In this document: positions 42,456-54,908 of the stretch, piece by piece
Position numbering within the stretch: the stretch's first letter is position 1
How the letters are laid out: every line of letters begins with the position of its first letter
Program-made: the position numbers and the translations under genes
Assembly: GCA_020631735.1 (NCBI GenBank)
Contig: CM036231.1
Span: 1,825,831-1,889,830, forward strand
DNA: 64,000 nucleotides
Reading direction: 5' to 3'
Source of the DNA: Saccharum officinarum
Taxonomy: Eukaryota; Streptophyta; Magnoliopsida; Poales; Poaceae
Notes under the pieces: generated by a model
What the model saw: only the letters and a program-made list of their open reading frames with translations
Database searches by the model: none
Told to the model about the DNA's origin: nothing

Positions 42456-44040
42456 TACTGCTCAATAAATGAGAAAGGATATATGAATGATATATTAGCA
42501 AAATTGTAATTATGTTCTCGGTCTCTCTATTTTAAATGAGAATATTATTAGTATCAAAATGGAGTGTATAGATGGCATACCTCGTGGATGGGAGGTTGCC
42601 TCGTTGTCGTGACCTGATGAGTCAAATAATTATGTTAGCATGTACTATACAGATGGCCGTATATGTGGTGGGTTAAAGTTAATTGTCATTACCTGCATAA
42701 GCAAAATATTCCTTGTGGATTTCCTCCCCGTGTGTGGTGTCAAGATCTGAGGATCCTGTTAATTTTGGGAGGAAGATTGTTAGAAATAGAGGTGGCCGTG
42801 TTTTTAAGTGGCGCTGTAATTGTATGAATGCTTACCTCGGCACTGAGACATCGATGTTCTGGTGGGGTCTGCCAAGCATCTCTTCTGTATACATTTCATA
42901 CCGTAGTGTCCAAACGTTGAGGAATCACCGTGCTCAGTTGTCTTTGTGACACCTATATGTGCAACGCTAGGTACAAGAGGTTCTGATCCGTAGGCGGAGA
43001 CCTAGTATATGAGCGTTGCAGGTGTCAATGTTATGTCACGGATAGTGCAAATTCCGCTGAGGAGGCGGTGTATTGTTAGTTCACAGCATAGGTGTGGCGG
43101 CATCCTAGAGATTTCAATGCTGAGGCGTTCGTTGGGTGGTAGCATGCATGAGCAGGTTGCTATGTTGTGGTTGATGGATCAGAGTTGAATTGGGTGTGTA
43201 GAGGCACTGTTGTGGAGTCGTATTTTGGGGTCCATGGCATGAGTGTAATTGTGTAGGTAGAAACATCAGCAAAGCCTTTGCTAAGCATGTGGAAGCTTGC
43301 ATCCCAAGAGTATAGTTTTATAAAGTAGTCAGGACCGATATGTTCTCTACTTGGATGTCCACCTGGAATTGTTGCTGGATTGCGTCTCTTAAGCTCTGGT
43401 GGCCGACTTCCCCTGCAACTGATAATGGAAGCTTTGCAATTACTGCATTGTCAAAGACAATGGGATCCTTGCTATGGAGCTCCGATTTATCAATTATTGT
43501 CAGGTTTGGGTAACGGTATCCTGCCATTTGGCTGAGCCTGTAGATCTCTGTAAATGTCCAGTATTTAGTAATATGATACATCAATATAACTATGTTTACA
43601 TCTAGAAAGTAGTAGTGTTTATAAAGATGTTTAAAGCATGGATTACGGTTTGGTAACTCATAAGTGCAAAAGAGTTGGAACTGAAATTTTGTACCTGAGA
43701 ATTATTTTTATGTGGCAAACAAATAGGTAAGCGTTTGGTGGTTGAAGGAGATACTACGTATATTTGGGATTCATGTGATATTGAAGGCAGGTTAAATGAA
43801 AGGGAGATTCCAGGCTAAGATCATGACAGGGAGTCCTTCACTTTTTATAAGTAAGCAAAATCTTAGGGTTCAGGTCATCATATAAAAATGGTAATTTGTT
43901 ATTTTTTATATCAGGTTCTAATGGTTGTGCTATTATTTACTTTTTAGGACTAATTAGGTTAATGTTCGGGTAGATTAAAATTGTCTATCTGTGTGGTATT
44001 GTATAATATTTCAATTGGAATAAGTGATCACTATTAGTGA
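42456..44040. other. Unrecognised sequence on the left of the Copia insertion
   Basis: No gene was recognised. The longest protein-like stretch is minus-strand 43584-43318 (YRYPNLTIIDKSELHSKDPI, then VFDNAVIAKLPLSVAG), which I cannot place in a family. This sequence was continuous with 54909 onward before Copia element 1 inserted at ATCGA. Confidence 0.4.
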
Positions 44041-44045
44041 ATCGA

Positions 44046-46241
44046 TGTAAGGTCCTAGATGGCTAGAGGGGGGGTGAATAGCCTATAAAAATTCTACAAG
44101 AACCACTAAGCAAACTTGTTAGAATAACAAGCGGCGTAAAGCAAGTTTTGCTTAGCCTACGGTTGTGATACAAGCCTCCTATCCACAAGTCTAGTAGACT
44201 ATAATCTCTAGTTCACACAAGGGCTAAGTTACTAAACTTACACTAGTGAGCGAGCTAGCAACTACTTAGCAAAGGCTAACACTAGAGCTACACAAGATAA
44301 CTAGTAAATGTAAATACGAGAGATAGGATTGTGAATCTTATACCGACGGTGGAGTGAAGATGTTGTCAATCACCAAGATGATATACAATCAATCAATATT
44401 GACAACAACACAATATGAAGACCAATCACCGGGAGACAAGTGACACAATATTTTTGTTCACCCGGTGTTCACTTGTGCACCGACAAGCTACGTCACCGGT
44501 TCTGTCGACCAACACTTAGATGGTTCCTCGGTGTGACCCTCAAGTCACTTGCCCCTCAAGGCACGCCCCGTAAGGCACCACAAGACACCACTCTCAAGTG
44601 AGGTAACTCAATGACACGCGTAATCCACTAGAGTTGCTTTTGGCGCTCCGCCAAGGAAAGCACAAGAACCTCTTACAATCAACCGGAGGTGGCCAAGAAC
44701 AATCTCCTTCTCTTGCCAACGCCTCTAACAATCTCCAAGCCAGCTAGGAGCGGTACTCTCCAAGAGTAACAAGAAAACCACCGGCTAAACAACCCACAAG
44801 TGCCACTAGATACCCTCAAGCTATGCAATGCACTTTGGGATCACTCAATCTCACTTTTGATTTGCAATCAAGCAAAAGAGATGAGTGGGAGGAGAAGCTC
44901 TAGCTCAAAGGATACACAAGAATGTTAGAAATCACGAGAGACCTCCCAAGGGCCAGCCAACAAGTATTTATAAGCATCCCATCCGAATAGAGCCGTTATA
45001 CCCCTTCACTGGGTCCTTTTCGGGATGACCGGACATGCCAGTCAAAACTGACCGAACGCGCTCAACCGTGTCCGATCCTCCAACGGTCACTGCGCCAACG
45101 GTCAAACCACATGACCGGACGCGCCTCTCATAACGACCGGACACGCCGATCGCATAGCACCGCGCGCCCGCGAAGTAATGACCGGACGCGCTCCAATCAA
45201 CGACCGGACGCGACAGTGCCCACGTCCGGTTAGAGTCCAGTAAGCTCCCTCAACGATCGGACGCGTCCGATCGCGTGTGACCGGACGTGCCTCGCGTCCG
45301 ATCGTCCTTGCGAACTGCTGTTCCCTCTGGGCACCTGACTGGACACGCCGGTCCCACGAGTGACCGGACACGCCGGTTGCAAACCCTAGCACCCGCGCGC
45401 CTGACTGCTGCGAAGTACTGACCGGACGCGTCCGGTCATACCATGACCGCGTTCGGTGCAGCGTCCGGTCACCTCTGTGACCTCCGTTCGCCTCCGTTTC
45501 TTTTCCGACTTCTAGCATAGTGGAAAATAGGCATTTCAAGTTCCCAAAAACGCCTGAATCCCGCGCTCACAAGCTTGGCGGGAGGGAGAGAGACCCAAAC
45601 CCTCTCTACCGCTCAAACTCCAACACCTTCGCAAAAGTGCTAACACCAACAAGTGATCACCACCTTGTGCACGTGTGTTAGCATTTTCATAAACATTTTA
45701 GAAGGTTTTCCAATTAGCTCACTAGGCCCTACATGCAATACACTTCATGAATTCACCTAGTGGCACCCATGCGTCGAATAACCGATAAGACTTCCCCTCT
45801 TAATAGTTCGGCTATCGATCCTAAACCACTCACACCCTCTATGGTGTCTTGAGTGCAAAACAAAATGGCCCTATGGTTATACCTTTGCCTTGAGCCCATT
45901 TTGTTTTTCCAAAAGATATGATCCACTTCATATCATCACATGACCGTCTTGATCCATCGACCTTAACTTCACTTGTTCTTCACCGTTGCATCGGTCCGTC
46001 GGCGCCAAGTCTTGCTTCAAGCTTCACCATGGCATGGTCCTTCGCTTCGAAGCCTCGACTTGCCCTTCATCTTCACAACCGGTCCATTGAGCCAAGCATC
46101 ACCTCGGTCTTCATCATCTTGGTCACATGAGTCAATGTCATGTCTCATATTCAATGACCACCTTTATCTAAATCATCCACTTAGATACAAAGGTTAGTCC
46201 TAGGTTTCATCAATTAGTCAAAACCAAACTAGAGACTTTCA
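44046..46241 (-). repeat. 3' LTR of Copia element 1
   Basis: In element orientation it starts TGAAAGTCTC and ends GGACCTTACA (TG...CA). TATAAATA on the minus strand lies at 44965-44972. It differs from the other LTR by scattered substitutions and lacks one 24-bp repeat unit present there. Confidence 0.95.
44990..45490 (-). promoter_or_regulatory. U3 motif array, CCGGACGCG type
   Basis: Immediately upstream (in element orientation) of the TATA box, the hexamer CCGGAC or its complement GTCCGG occurs about eleven times by eye. One instance is the 18-bp perfect palindrome GACCGGACGCGTCCGGTC near 45420. The same array recurs at 53660-54140 and in element 2 at about 57730-58190. It is an enhancer-like, CpG-rich cluster; function is inferred. 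Confidence 0.6.
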
Positions 46242-46262
46242 ATCTCCCCCTTTTTGGTAATT
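46242..46262 (-). other. Polypurine tract of Copia element 1
   Basis: In element orientation the sequence is ACCAAAAAGGGGGAGAT, directly before the 3' LTR start TGAAAG. It primes plus-strand DNA synthesis in the family. Confidence 0.85.
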
Positions 46263-47362
46263 GATGACAACCCTCACAAAGATGATTTTGATAATAAAAG
46301 TTTTGAACTTGTCATACTTGTCCACTCATTTTGCTCATAAGTAAATTTTGGACAATTATCACAAGCTCGGTTTTGATAGCATTAGCTCTCCCTACATATG
46401 TGCATAGAGTTTGGATTGAAAGCTTTGCACATATGCATGAATACAAGTGTTGAGAGAGTAATTCTACCAAAATGATGCTAAGATGTAAGGAATGGACCTT
46501 TGAAGCGTGATACCAATCGGAGTTGCCTTTTACACCATCCTTAGCATCATGAAGTAACTAGACATCCATCACATGAAGTAACTAGACATCCATCACAACT
46601 CAAGAACCCCGTGAGATCAACATTATAGTAAAGGTTCTTGGACCACTTGTAAAGTTTAAGGCACGTCTAGATACCACAAGTAAACTATTCCTATGCATGC
46701 TAGTAGATCATTTCATCATTCAAGTTCTATACTATCATTGCACCACACAAGCATGTATATTGAATTTAAAATACATGTGCACTGAGCAAGTCATATGAGA
46801 GTGCACAAACAAATGCAACAACTTTGTTTATGAGCTTGCTCCCCCTACTTGTGTGCATCAAAATTTTATTTACCCCTTTATCATGTTGAATCATCTTTTT
46901 CTCTCTCCCTTTGTCAACAACTTACCCAAAAATGAGATCAAATTGTGGAGAGAAAACAATGTTTAATGGAGTAGGTTAGAGTTTATCAAATTTGGTTCAA
47001 CCTAGAATACTTGCCAAAGATATTTAATTCGATTTAAACCAAAGGCAAGCTTCTTCACACCTCATGATAAGGGTTATCTTGCCTATGTTGAATTAAACAC
47101 GTATAGCAAATCTTCTAGATTCAACACTAGGTTTGCAAGCTCACAAACATGTCATATTCCACCACTAGATCAAAATAAGCATAGAAGCAATAGTGGTAAC
47201 ATATATCCATCAAATTCATTTGATTTATCATGAATGCTCATGCATACCACTTATTATGTCTACATGCTCTAGCAAGTCCTTAGCATAGGATGAATGACAT
47301 GTCAATCAACTTTACCTTGCAATGTCGAAGGAGAGGCATGTCAATAAGTGGGTGAGGTGCAT
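46263..47362 (-). other. Non-coding region between pol and the PPT, Copia element 1
   Basis: About 1.1 kb without a supported frame, AT-rich. It contains a short direct repeat ATCACATGAAGTAACTAGACATCC near 46547 and 46569. The equivalent region of element 2 (58777-59857) shares motifs such as GATACCAATCGGAGTTGCC. Confidence 0.7.
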
Positions 47363-50300
47363 TCAACTCATGTTTGAGAAATCAAGAATGTTCAATTCAT
47401 TTCTTAGCTTACAAAACCTCTTTTCATCAAGTGGCTTGGTGAGAATATCGGGAAGTTAATCATCAGTGCCAACACTTTCAATGGCAATATCTCCCTTTTG
47501 TTGATGATCTCTAATGAAATGATGCCTTATGTCAATATGTTTTGTTCTTCCATGTTGAACCGAGTTTTGTGTCATCTTGATTGCACTTTCATTGTCACAT
47601 AGCAACGTCACATTCTTGAAGTTGAGGCCATAATTCTTCAAAGTTGATTTCATCCATAGCAATTATGCACAACAACTCCCTGCACTCACATATTCGGCTT
47701 CGGCGGTAGAGATTGTCACACTATTTTGTTTCTTTGAGGACCATGACACAAGTGATCTTCCAAGTAATTGACATGTGCCACTTGTGCTCTTTCTATTGAT
47801 CTTGCAACCCCCATAGTCGGAGTCCGAATATCCAATCAATTCAAACTTTGACCCCTTGGGATACCATAGTCCAACAACTCTTGTTTGCTTCAAGTACCTC
47901 AATATTCTCTTTGCGGCCATGAGATGACTCTCTCTAGGTGAGGCTTGATATCTAGCACACATACAAACACTAAACATGACATCTGGCCTTGATGCGGTGA
48001 CATAGAGTAGACTTCCAATTAAAGACCGATATTCCTTTTGATTCACCATTTTGCCATCAACATCACTATCCAAATTGCCATTTGTACTCATTGGAGTTGA
48101 AATTGGCTTTGCATCTTGCATTCCAAACTTCTTCAACATGTCCCTTATGTATTTCCCTTGACTCACAAATGTCCCATTCTTCAATTGCTTGACTTGGAGA
48201 CCAAGGAAGTAGCTAAGTTCACCAATCATAGACATTTCAAACTCTTTGGCCATCATAGCACCAAATTCTTCACAATAAGCTTGATCGGTTGATCCAAAGA
48301 TGATGTCATCAACATATATTTGCAATATGAATGGATCATTCCCAATCTTCTTGGTGAATAAAGTTGTATCAACCTTGCCCATCTTGAATCCTTTAGAGAG
48401 AAGGAAATCCCTTAGCCTCTCATACCATGCTCTAGGTGCTTGCTTTAAGCCATATAAAGCCTTCTTCAACTTGTATACATGGTTGGATTTCTTGTCATCT
48501 TCAAATCTGGGAGGTTGCTCAACAAAGACGAACTCATTGATGATTCCATTGAGAAATGCACTTTTGACATCCATTTGATATAGTTTGATGTTGTGTGCAC
48601 AAACATAAGCCAATAGAATCCTTATTGCCTCTAATCTTGCCACGGGAGCATATGTCTCATCATAGTCAAGACCTTCTACTTGAGTGTAACATTGAGCAAC
48701 TAGTCTTGCTTTGTTTCTCACCACAATGCCATCTTGATCTTGCTTGTTTTTGAACACCCATTTGGTTCCAATCACATTGTAGTCATTTGGCCTTTCTACC
48801 AATTCTCAAACATCATTTCTTGTGAAATTGTTAAGCTCTTCTTGCATAGCCATGATCCAATCGGCATCCTTCAAAGTTTCTTCTATTTTCTTTGGTTCTA
48901 TGGTTGACACAAATGATGCATGCTCACAAAACATGACCAATCTTGATCTTGTTTGCACACCACTTCTAATATCACCAATAACACTATCAATGAGGTGATC
49001 TCTTGCAACATGTTGTGGTTAGAGTACTTGCACTTGATTGCTTGAGCTTGGTTGATCACTTGATGTATCTTGATGAGATGAACTAGCACCATGATCTTGC
49101 ACTTGAGGGTCACTAGCTATCTTGAATGGAGAATTGAGCACTTCATTTTTATCATCATCTTGAATATCAATTACTTGCTTTGCTCTAATATCCCCAATGT
49201 CCATGTTCTTCATTGCTTCCACCAATTGAGTTCCACCAACATCATCTAGATTCTCTTCTTCATCTTGTGACCCATTGGTTTCATCAAATTGCACATCATG
49301 GACTTCTTTTAGAATGCCACTTGAGTTGTTCCAAACTCTATAAGCTTTACTTGTAGTTGAATAACCAAGTAGAAACCCCTCATCACATCGCTTGTCAAAC
49401 TTTTCCAATCTAGTGCCCTTCTTCAAGATATAACATTTGCAACCAAACACTCTAAAGTAAGAAATATTGGGCTTTCTTTCATGAAGTAGCTCATATGGGG
49501 TCTTCTCTAGCAATGGATGACAATATAGTCTATTGATGTAGTAGCAAGCGGTATTGATTGCTTCATCCCAAAATGATTGACTCACATTGTACTCATGAAG
49601 CATTGATCTAGCTATATCAAGCAATGTTCTATTCTTTCTCTCAACTAGGCTATTTGATTGTGGAGTGTACTTGGCCGAAAATTGATGTCCAATGCCATAG
49701 TGATCACAAAGTTCTTCAATTCTTGTATTCTTGAACTCACTTCCATTGTCACTTCTCACTTTCTTGATTCTAATCTCAAACTCAATGTGAACTCTAGTGA
49801 GAAATGTCTTGAAGGTGTCAAACACTTCACTTTTGTCACTAAGAAAGAATACCCATGTGAATCTTGTGAAGTCATCCACTATGACAAATCCATACTTATT
49901 ACCACCTATGTTTAAGTATGTTGTTGGGCCAAATAGATCCATGTGCATCAAATCAAATGCTTTGCATGTGCTCATTGTACTCTTCTTTGGATGTGAGCTT
50001 CCAACTTGCTTCCTGACTTGACATGCACTATAAAGCTTATTCTTCTCAAATTCAACATCTTTCAAACCTTTGATAAGATTGTGAGTTATAAGCTTCTTCA
50101 ATTGTTTCATGCCAACATGACCAAGCCTTCTATGCCAAAGCCAACTCATGCTTGATTTGGAGATTAAGCAAGTTGTCAAAGAAGTTTCTCTAGCATTGAA
50201 GTCAACTAGGTAGAGATTCTCATATCTAAAGCTCTTGAATGCCACACTTGAACCATCCACACTAATGACTTCCTCATCATCAACCCCAAAGATACATTTG

Positions 50301-50552
50301 TAACCAAGATCACATATTTGTGCCACGGATAGAAGATTGAAATCCAAGCTTTCAACTAGCAACACATTACAGATACTCAAGTCATTTGATATTGCAATCT
50401 TGCCCAAGCCAATAACCTTGCCTTTCTTGTTATTGCCAAATGTGATAGAATCAACACCACTATCATTGTCATTGATTGAGTCAAACATTCTTGATGTACC
50501 GGTCATGTGTTAAGTGCACCCACTATCAATAATCCAATGCATTCCTCCGGCT
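47363..50552 (-). pseudogene. Copia pol: protease, integrase, reverse transcriptase, RNase H (element 1)
   Basis: One frame runs from VNYKAGG to the stop at 47363 and is broken by in-frame stops at 50510-50512 (just after protease motif IDSGCT), 49019-49021, 48803-48805, 47663-47665 and 47456-47458. Domains in order: protease DSGC; GAG-pre-integrase (LWHRRLGHVG); integrase with D in HMDLFG, D in RSDNGSEF and E in LVERKNRT; reverse transcriptase with QMDVKSAFLNG and the catalytic YVDDIIFG; RNase H with ELIGYSDSDYGG, STAEAEY and KHIDIRHHF. Comparison with element 2 shows four of the five stops replace Gln or Trp codons by single transitions. The domains themselves are well preserved. Confidence 0.92.
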
Positions 50553-50574
50553 TTGTAATTTACCTATAAGCAAA

Positions 50575-52623
50575 TCAATGAAGCTTAGGTACCCATTTTT
50601 GCTTGGGTCCTTGTAGGTTAGTAACTAAGCTCTTTGGTACCCAAATAGCCTTCTTCTTTGGGACATCAATGGGTGTACCAATAAACTTAGCTTTCACACT
50701 CTTCACACCTTTGGTAAGCAAATAGCAAGAATCAAAAGGTATAGCATTAACAAATTTCTTGCTTTGGTTCTTTTTATTGCAATTATGCTCTAGGTGTCCA
50801 ACTTGCTTCCATCTATTGCAAAACCGACCATTGCCCTTCACAAAGCTAGGCTTTGGAGTTGCAAAGGCCGACTTGCCTTTCTTGGGGGTGTAGCCCAATC
50901 CCTCTTTGTTAAGAGAGAACCTTTGGCTACCCAAGCACTTAAGCAAGTGGGCCTCACCACCATAGGCCTTGCCTAGGGCGTGAGTAAGCTTATCCACCTC
51001 TTTCTTGAGAGTCTCATTCTCAACCATTAGTGAGGTATCACAAGTGAAACCATCACTAGTAGTGGAGGTAGAGTCGGTGTTGGTGGATGAAGAGCTACAA
51101 GAAGGGTTAGCATTTGACATGATGATAGGTTCGTTAGAGGATTCATCAATTATATCACATGTAACACCTATATCACATGATACAATAACCTCCTTTTTTG
51201 CTTGTTGCTCAAGTAGCAATGAGTGAGTTTTTTCAAGCTTGGAATGAGCCTTACCAAGATCCTCATGGTCTTCCACTAGACTCTCATGAGTGGTCTTAAG
51301 CTCACTAAGAACTTTCTCAAGTATTGCTACTTTCATTGAAAGCTTCTTACACTCCTTGTTCTTGGCAATAGCTATGTCTCTAGTTTGTTGCATCAAGTCA
51401 TATAGTTATTCTTTAGTTGGTTCATCATCATCATTTTCATTATCATTATCACTATCGCTATCATGAGCATATTCCATTTCACTTTCATCATCACTCTCAT
51501 CATATAATACCTTAGTTTCTTTGGCCATGAGGCATGAAGAGGATGAATCAAATAGTGATGGATTCTTGTTGATAGCAATGGAAGCAAAAGCCTTGTTGGA
51601 TGATGATTCTTCTTCTTCTTCATCATCACTTTCCCAAGTGACCACATAGGCTCTATTTTTGCCCTTCTTGAAAGTCATCTTGGCTTCTCTCTTTTTCTTC
51701 TCAAACTTGCCCCTCTTGTTGTTCTTCTTCTTGTCATAGGGACATTCGGCTTGAAGATGTTCGGTGCTATCACAATTGAAGCACTTCCTTTGTTGCTCAT
51801 TGCTCTTGAAATAGTCATTTCTCTTTTTGAAGCCTCTTCTTTTGATAAACATCTTACCAATATTCTTGACAACTAGAGCAAGTGCCTCATCATCAATTTC
51901 CAATTCTTCATCTTCTTCATTGTCATCTTCTTCTTGAATTGAAGCTTTGCCCTTAGAGGAGGTGGCCTTGAATGCCACGGTCTTCTTCTTCTTTTCTTCC
52001 TCCTTCTCATCAACATCTTGATCATACTTGTCAAAGGTTAATACCTCTCCAAGCAAATCATTGGGCTTCATTGCATCAAGTCCATCTCTTTGTAGCATCA
52101 TGATCAACATTTTGAATCTTCTTGGTAAGCTCAACAAGAACTTGTGGCAAAAATCTTGGTTTTGTGTCTTATGCCCTAAGCTCTTGAGATCATTCACAAT
52201 GACTTGCAATCTATGAAACATCTCTAAGATTGTTTCTTCTTCTTTCATCTTGAAGTTCTCAAACTCACTCTTGAGCCCATATAGCTTGGCACTCTTCACA
52301 ACCTTGGTGCCCTCATATGTTTCACTCAACCTTGTCCATACTTCATTTGCCAATTCTAAATTTTTAATGCCCTCAAATACTTTTGTGTCAATACCATTGT
52401 ACAATGTATTGAGAGCCATTCTATTGCATGTTCTATTTGCTCTATGTTCATCGGTGAGATGATCGGGATCAATGATAGCACAATTATTCTCGGTGACTTG
52501 CAAAACTCTCTCATGAATAGAACCAAGGTACATTGTCATTTTTCTCTTCCAATGAGCAAAAGAACTTACACCATCAAAGAATGGTGGCTTGCCCTCAACA
52601 TGATTGAACACAATTTGAGCCAT
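50575..52623 (-). pseudogene. Copia gag with coiled-coil extension (element 1)
   Basis: It starts MAQIVFNHVEG at 52623. The capsid-like domain includes FAHWKRKMTMYLG, NEVWTRLSETYEG and FLLSLPRRFKMLI. A CCHC zinc knuckle (CFNCDSTEHLQAEC) follows, with basic and acidic low-complexity segments. A stop at 51406-51408 (TAA after PTKE) interrupts the frame, which then continues with a heptad-rich helix (LEKVLSELKTTHESLVEDH..) and a second, degenerate knuckle (CNRWKQVGHLEHNC). It ends VPKLH at the TGA 50575-50577. The product would form the particle and bind RNA. Sirevirus-type gags have a comparable long C-terminal extension. Confidence 0.88.
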
Positions 52624-52669
52624 TTTTCACACCGAAGGATGTTAAGCCTTGATTAAAACGGTGACCATG

Positions 52670-52681
52670 GCTCCGATACCA
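52670..52681 (-). other. Primer binding site of Copia element 1
   Basis: In element orientation TGGTATCGGAGC, complementary to the 3' end of plant initiator methionyl-tRNA apart from one base (family consensus TGGTATCAGAGC). It is spaced 2 bp from the end of the 5' LTR. Confidence 0.9.
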
Positions 52682-52683
52682 CT

Positions 52684-54903
52684 TGTAAGGTCCTAGATGG
52701 CTAGAGGGGGGTGAATAGCCTATAAAAATTCTACAAGAACCACTAAGCAAACTTGTTAGAATAACAAACGGCGTAAAGCGAGTTTTGCTTAGCCTACGGT
52801 TGTGATACAAGCCTCCTATCCACAAGTCTAGTAGACTATAATCTCTAGTTCACACAAGGGCTAAGTTACTAAACTTACACTAGTGAGCGAGCTAGCAACT
52901 ACTTAGCAAAGGCTAACACTAGAGCTACACAAGATAACTAGTAAATATAAATACGAGAGATAGGATTGTGAATCTTATATCGACGGTGGAGAGAAGATGT
53001 TGTCAATCACCAAGATGATATACAATCAATCAATATTGACAACAACACAATATGAAGACCAATCACCGGGAGACAAGTGACACAATATTTTTGTTCACCC
53101 GGTGTTCACTTATGCACCGACAAGCTATGTCACCGGTTGTGTCGACCAACACTTAGATGGTTCCTCGGTGTGACCCTCAAGTCACTTGCCCCTCAAGGCA
53201 CGCCCCGCAAGGCACCACAAGACACCACTCTCAAGTGAGGTAACTCAATGACACGCGCAATCCACTAGAGTTGCTTTTGGCGCTCCGCCGAGGAAAGCAT
53301 AAGAACCTCTTACAATCAACCGGAGGTGGCCAAGAACAATCTCCTTCTCTTGCCAACGCCTCCAACAATCTCTAAGCCGGCTAGGAGCGGTACTCTCCAA
53401 GAGTAATAAGAAAACCACCGGCTAAATAACCCACAAGTGCCACTAGATGCCCTCAAGCTATGCAATACACTTTGGGATCACTCAATCTCACTTTTGATTT
53501 GCAATCAAGCAAGAGAGATGAGTGGGAGGAGAAGCTCTAGCTCAAAGGATGCACAAGAATGTTAGAAATCATGAGAGACCTCCCCAAGGGCCAGCCAACA
53601 AGTATTTATAAGCATCCCATCTGAATAGAATCGTTATACCCCTTCACTGGGTCCTTTTCGAGATGACCGGACACGCCGGTCAAAACTGACCGGACGCGCT
53701 CAACCGCGTCCGATCCTCCAACGGTCACTGCGTCAACGGTCAAACCCCATGACCGGACGCGCCTCTCATAACGACCGGACGCGCCGGTCCTGAGTGACCG
53801 GACGCGCCGATCGCATAGCACCGCGCGCCCACAAAGTAATGACCGGACGCGCTCCAATCAACGACCGGACGCGACAGTGCCCACGTCCGGTTAGAGTCCA
53901 GTAAGCTCCCTCAACGATCGGACGCGTCTGATTGCGTGTGACCGGACACGCCTCGCGTCCGATCGTCCTTGCGAACTGTTGTTCCCTCTGGGCACCTGAC
54001 CGGACGTGTCGGTCCCGCGAGTGACTGGATGCGCTGGTTGCAAACCCTAGCACCCGCACGCCTGACTGTTGTGAAGTACTGACCGGACGCGTCCGGTCAT
54101 ACCATGACCGCGTCCGGTGCAGCGTCCGGTCTCCTCTATGACCTCCGTTCGCCTCCGTTTCTTTTCCGACTTCCGGCATAGTGGAAAATAGGCATTTCAA
54201 GTTCTCAAAAACGCCTGAATCCCGCGCTCGCAAGCTTGGCGGGAGGGAGAGAGAGACCCAAACCTTCTCTACGGCTCAAACTCCAACACCTTCGCAAAAG
54301 TGCTAACACCAACAAGTGATCACCACCTTATGCACGTGTGTTAGCATTTTCATAAACATTTTTGAAGGTTTTCCAGTTAGCTCACTAGGCCCTACATGCA
54401 ATGCACTTCATGAATTCACCTAGTGGCACCCATGCGTTGAATAACCGATAAGACTTCCCCTCTTAATAGTTCGGCTATGATCCTAAACCACTCACACCCT
54501 CTATGGTGTCTTGAGTGCAAAACAAAATGGCCCTATGATTATACCTTTGCCTTGAGCCCATTTTATTTTTCCAAAAGATATGATCCACTTCATATCATCA
54601 CATGACCGTCTCGATCCATCGACTGTAACTTCACTTGTTCTTCACCGTTGCATCGGTCCATCGGCGCCAAGTCTTGCTTCAAACTTCACCATCGCATGGT
54701 CTTTCGCTTCAAAGCCTCGACTTGCCCTTCACCTTCACAACCGGTCCATCGAGCCAAGCATCACCTCGGTCTTCATCATCTTGGTCACATGAGTTAATGT
54801 CATGTCTCATATTCAATGACCACCTTTATCTAAATAATCCACTTAGATACAAAGGTTAGTCCTAGGTTTTATCAATTAGCCAAAACCAAACTAGAGACTT
54901 TCA
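52684..54903 (-). repeat. 5' LTR of Copia element 1
   Basis: 2220 bp, ends as in the 3' LTR. The TATA box (minus) is at 53603-53610. It contains an extra repeat unit (GCCGGTCCTGAGTGACCGGACGC-like, about 53783-53806) compared with the left LTR. Confidence 0.95.
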
Positions 54904-54908
54904 ATCGA

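Larger units (their letters stand above)
44046..54903 (-). mobile_element. Copia LTR retrotransposon 1 (Sirevirus-like), structurally complete
   Basis: It is 10.86 kb, flanked by the 5-bp duplication ATCGA (44041-44045, 54904-54908). It has LTRs of 2196 and 2220 bp, a PBS (complement of initiator Met-tRNA) 2 bp inside the right LTR, and a PPT beside the left LTR. On the minus strand the order is gag, protease, integrase, reverse transcriptase, RNase H, which is the Copia order. The long gag with a coiled-coil extension and the long LTRs suggest the Sirevirus (Maximus/SIRE) lineage; that lineage call is from general family knowledge. Several stop codons make it non-autonomous at present. Confidence 0.92.

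Noticed and set aside
45102..45539. Arg/Thr/Val-rich repeat protein (RTRPV-type) on the minus strand
   Set aside because: It is the translation of the CCGGACGCG array inside the LTR U3; the same frame appears in the other LTRs with changes, with no domain or start context.
44046..54903. Env-like gene as in some Sireviruses
   Set aside because: The 1.1-kb region between pol and the PPT holds no sustained frame on either strand, so no envelope-like gene can be claimed.
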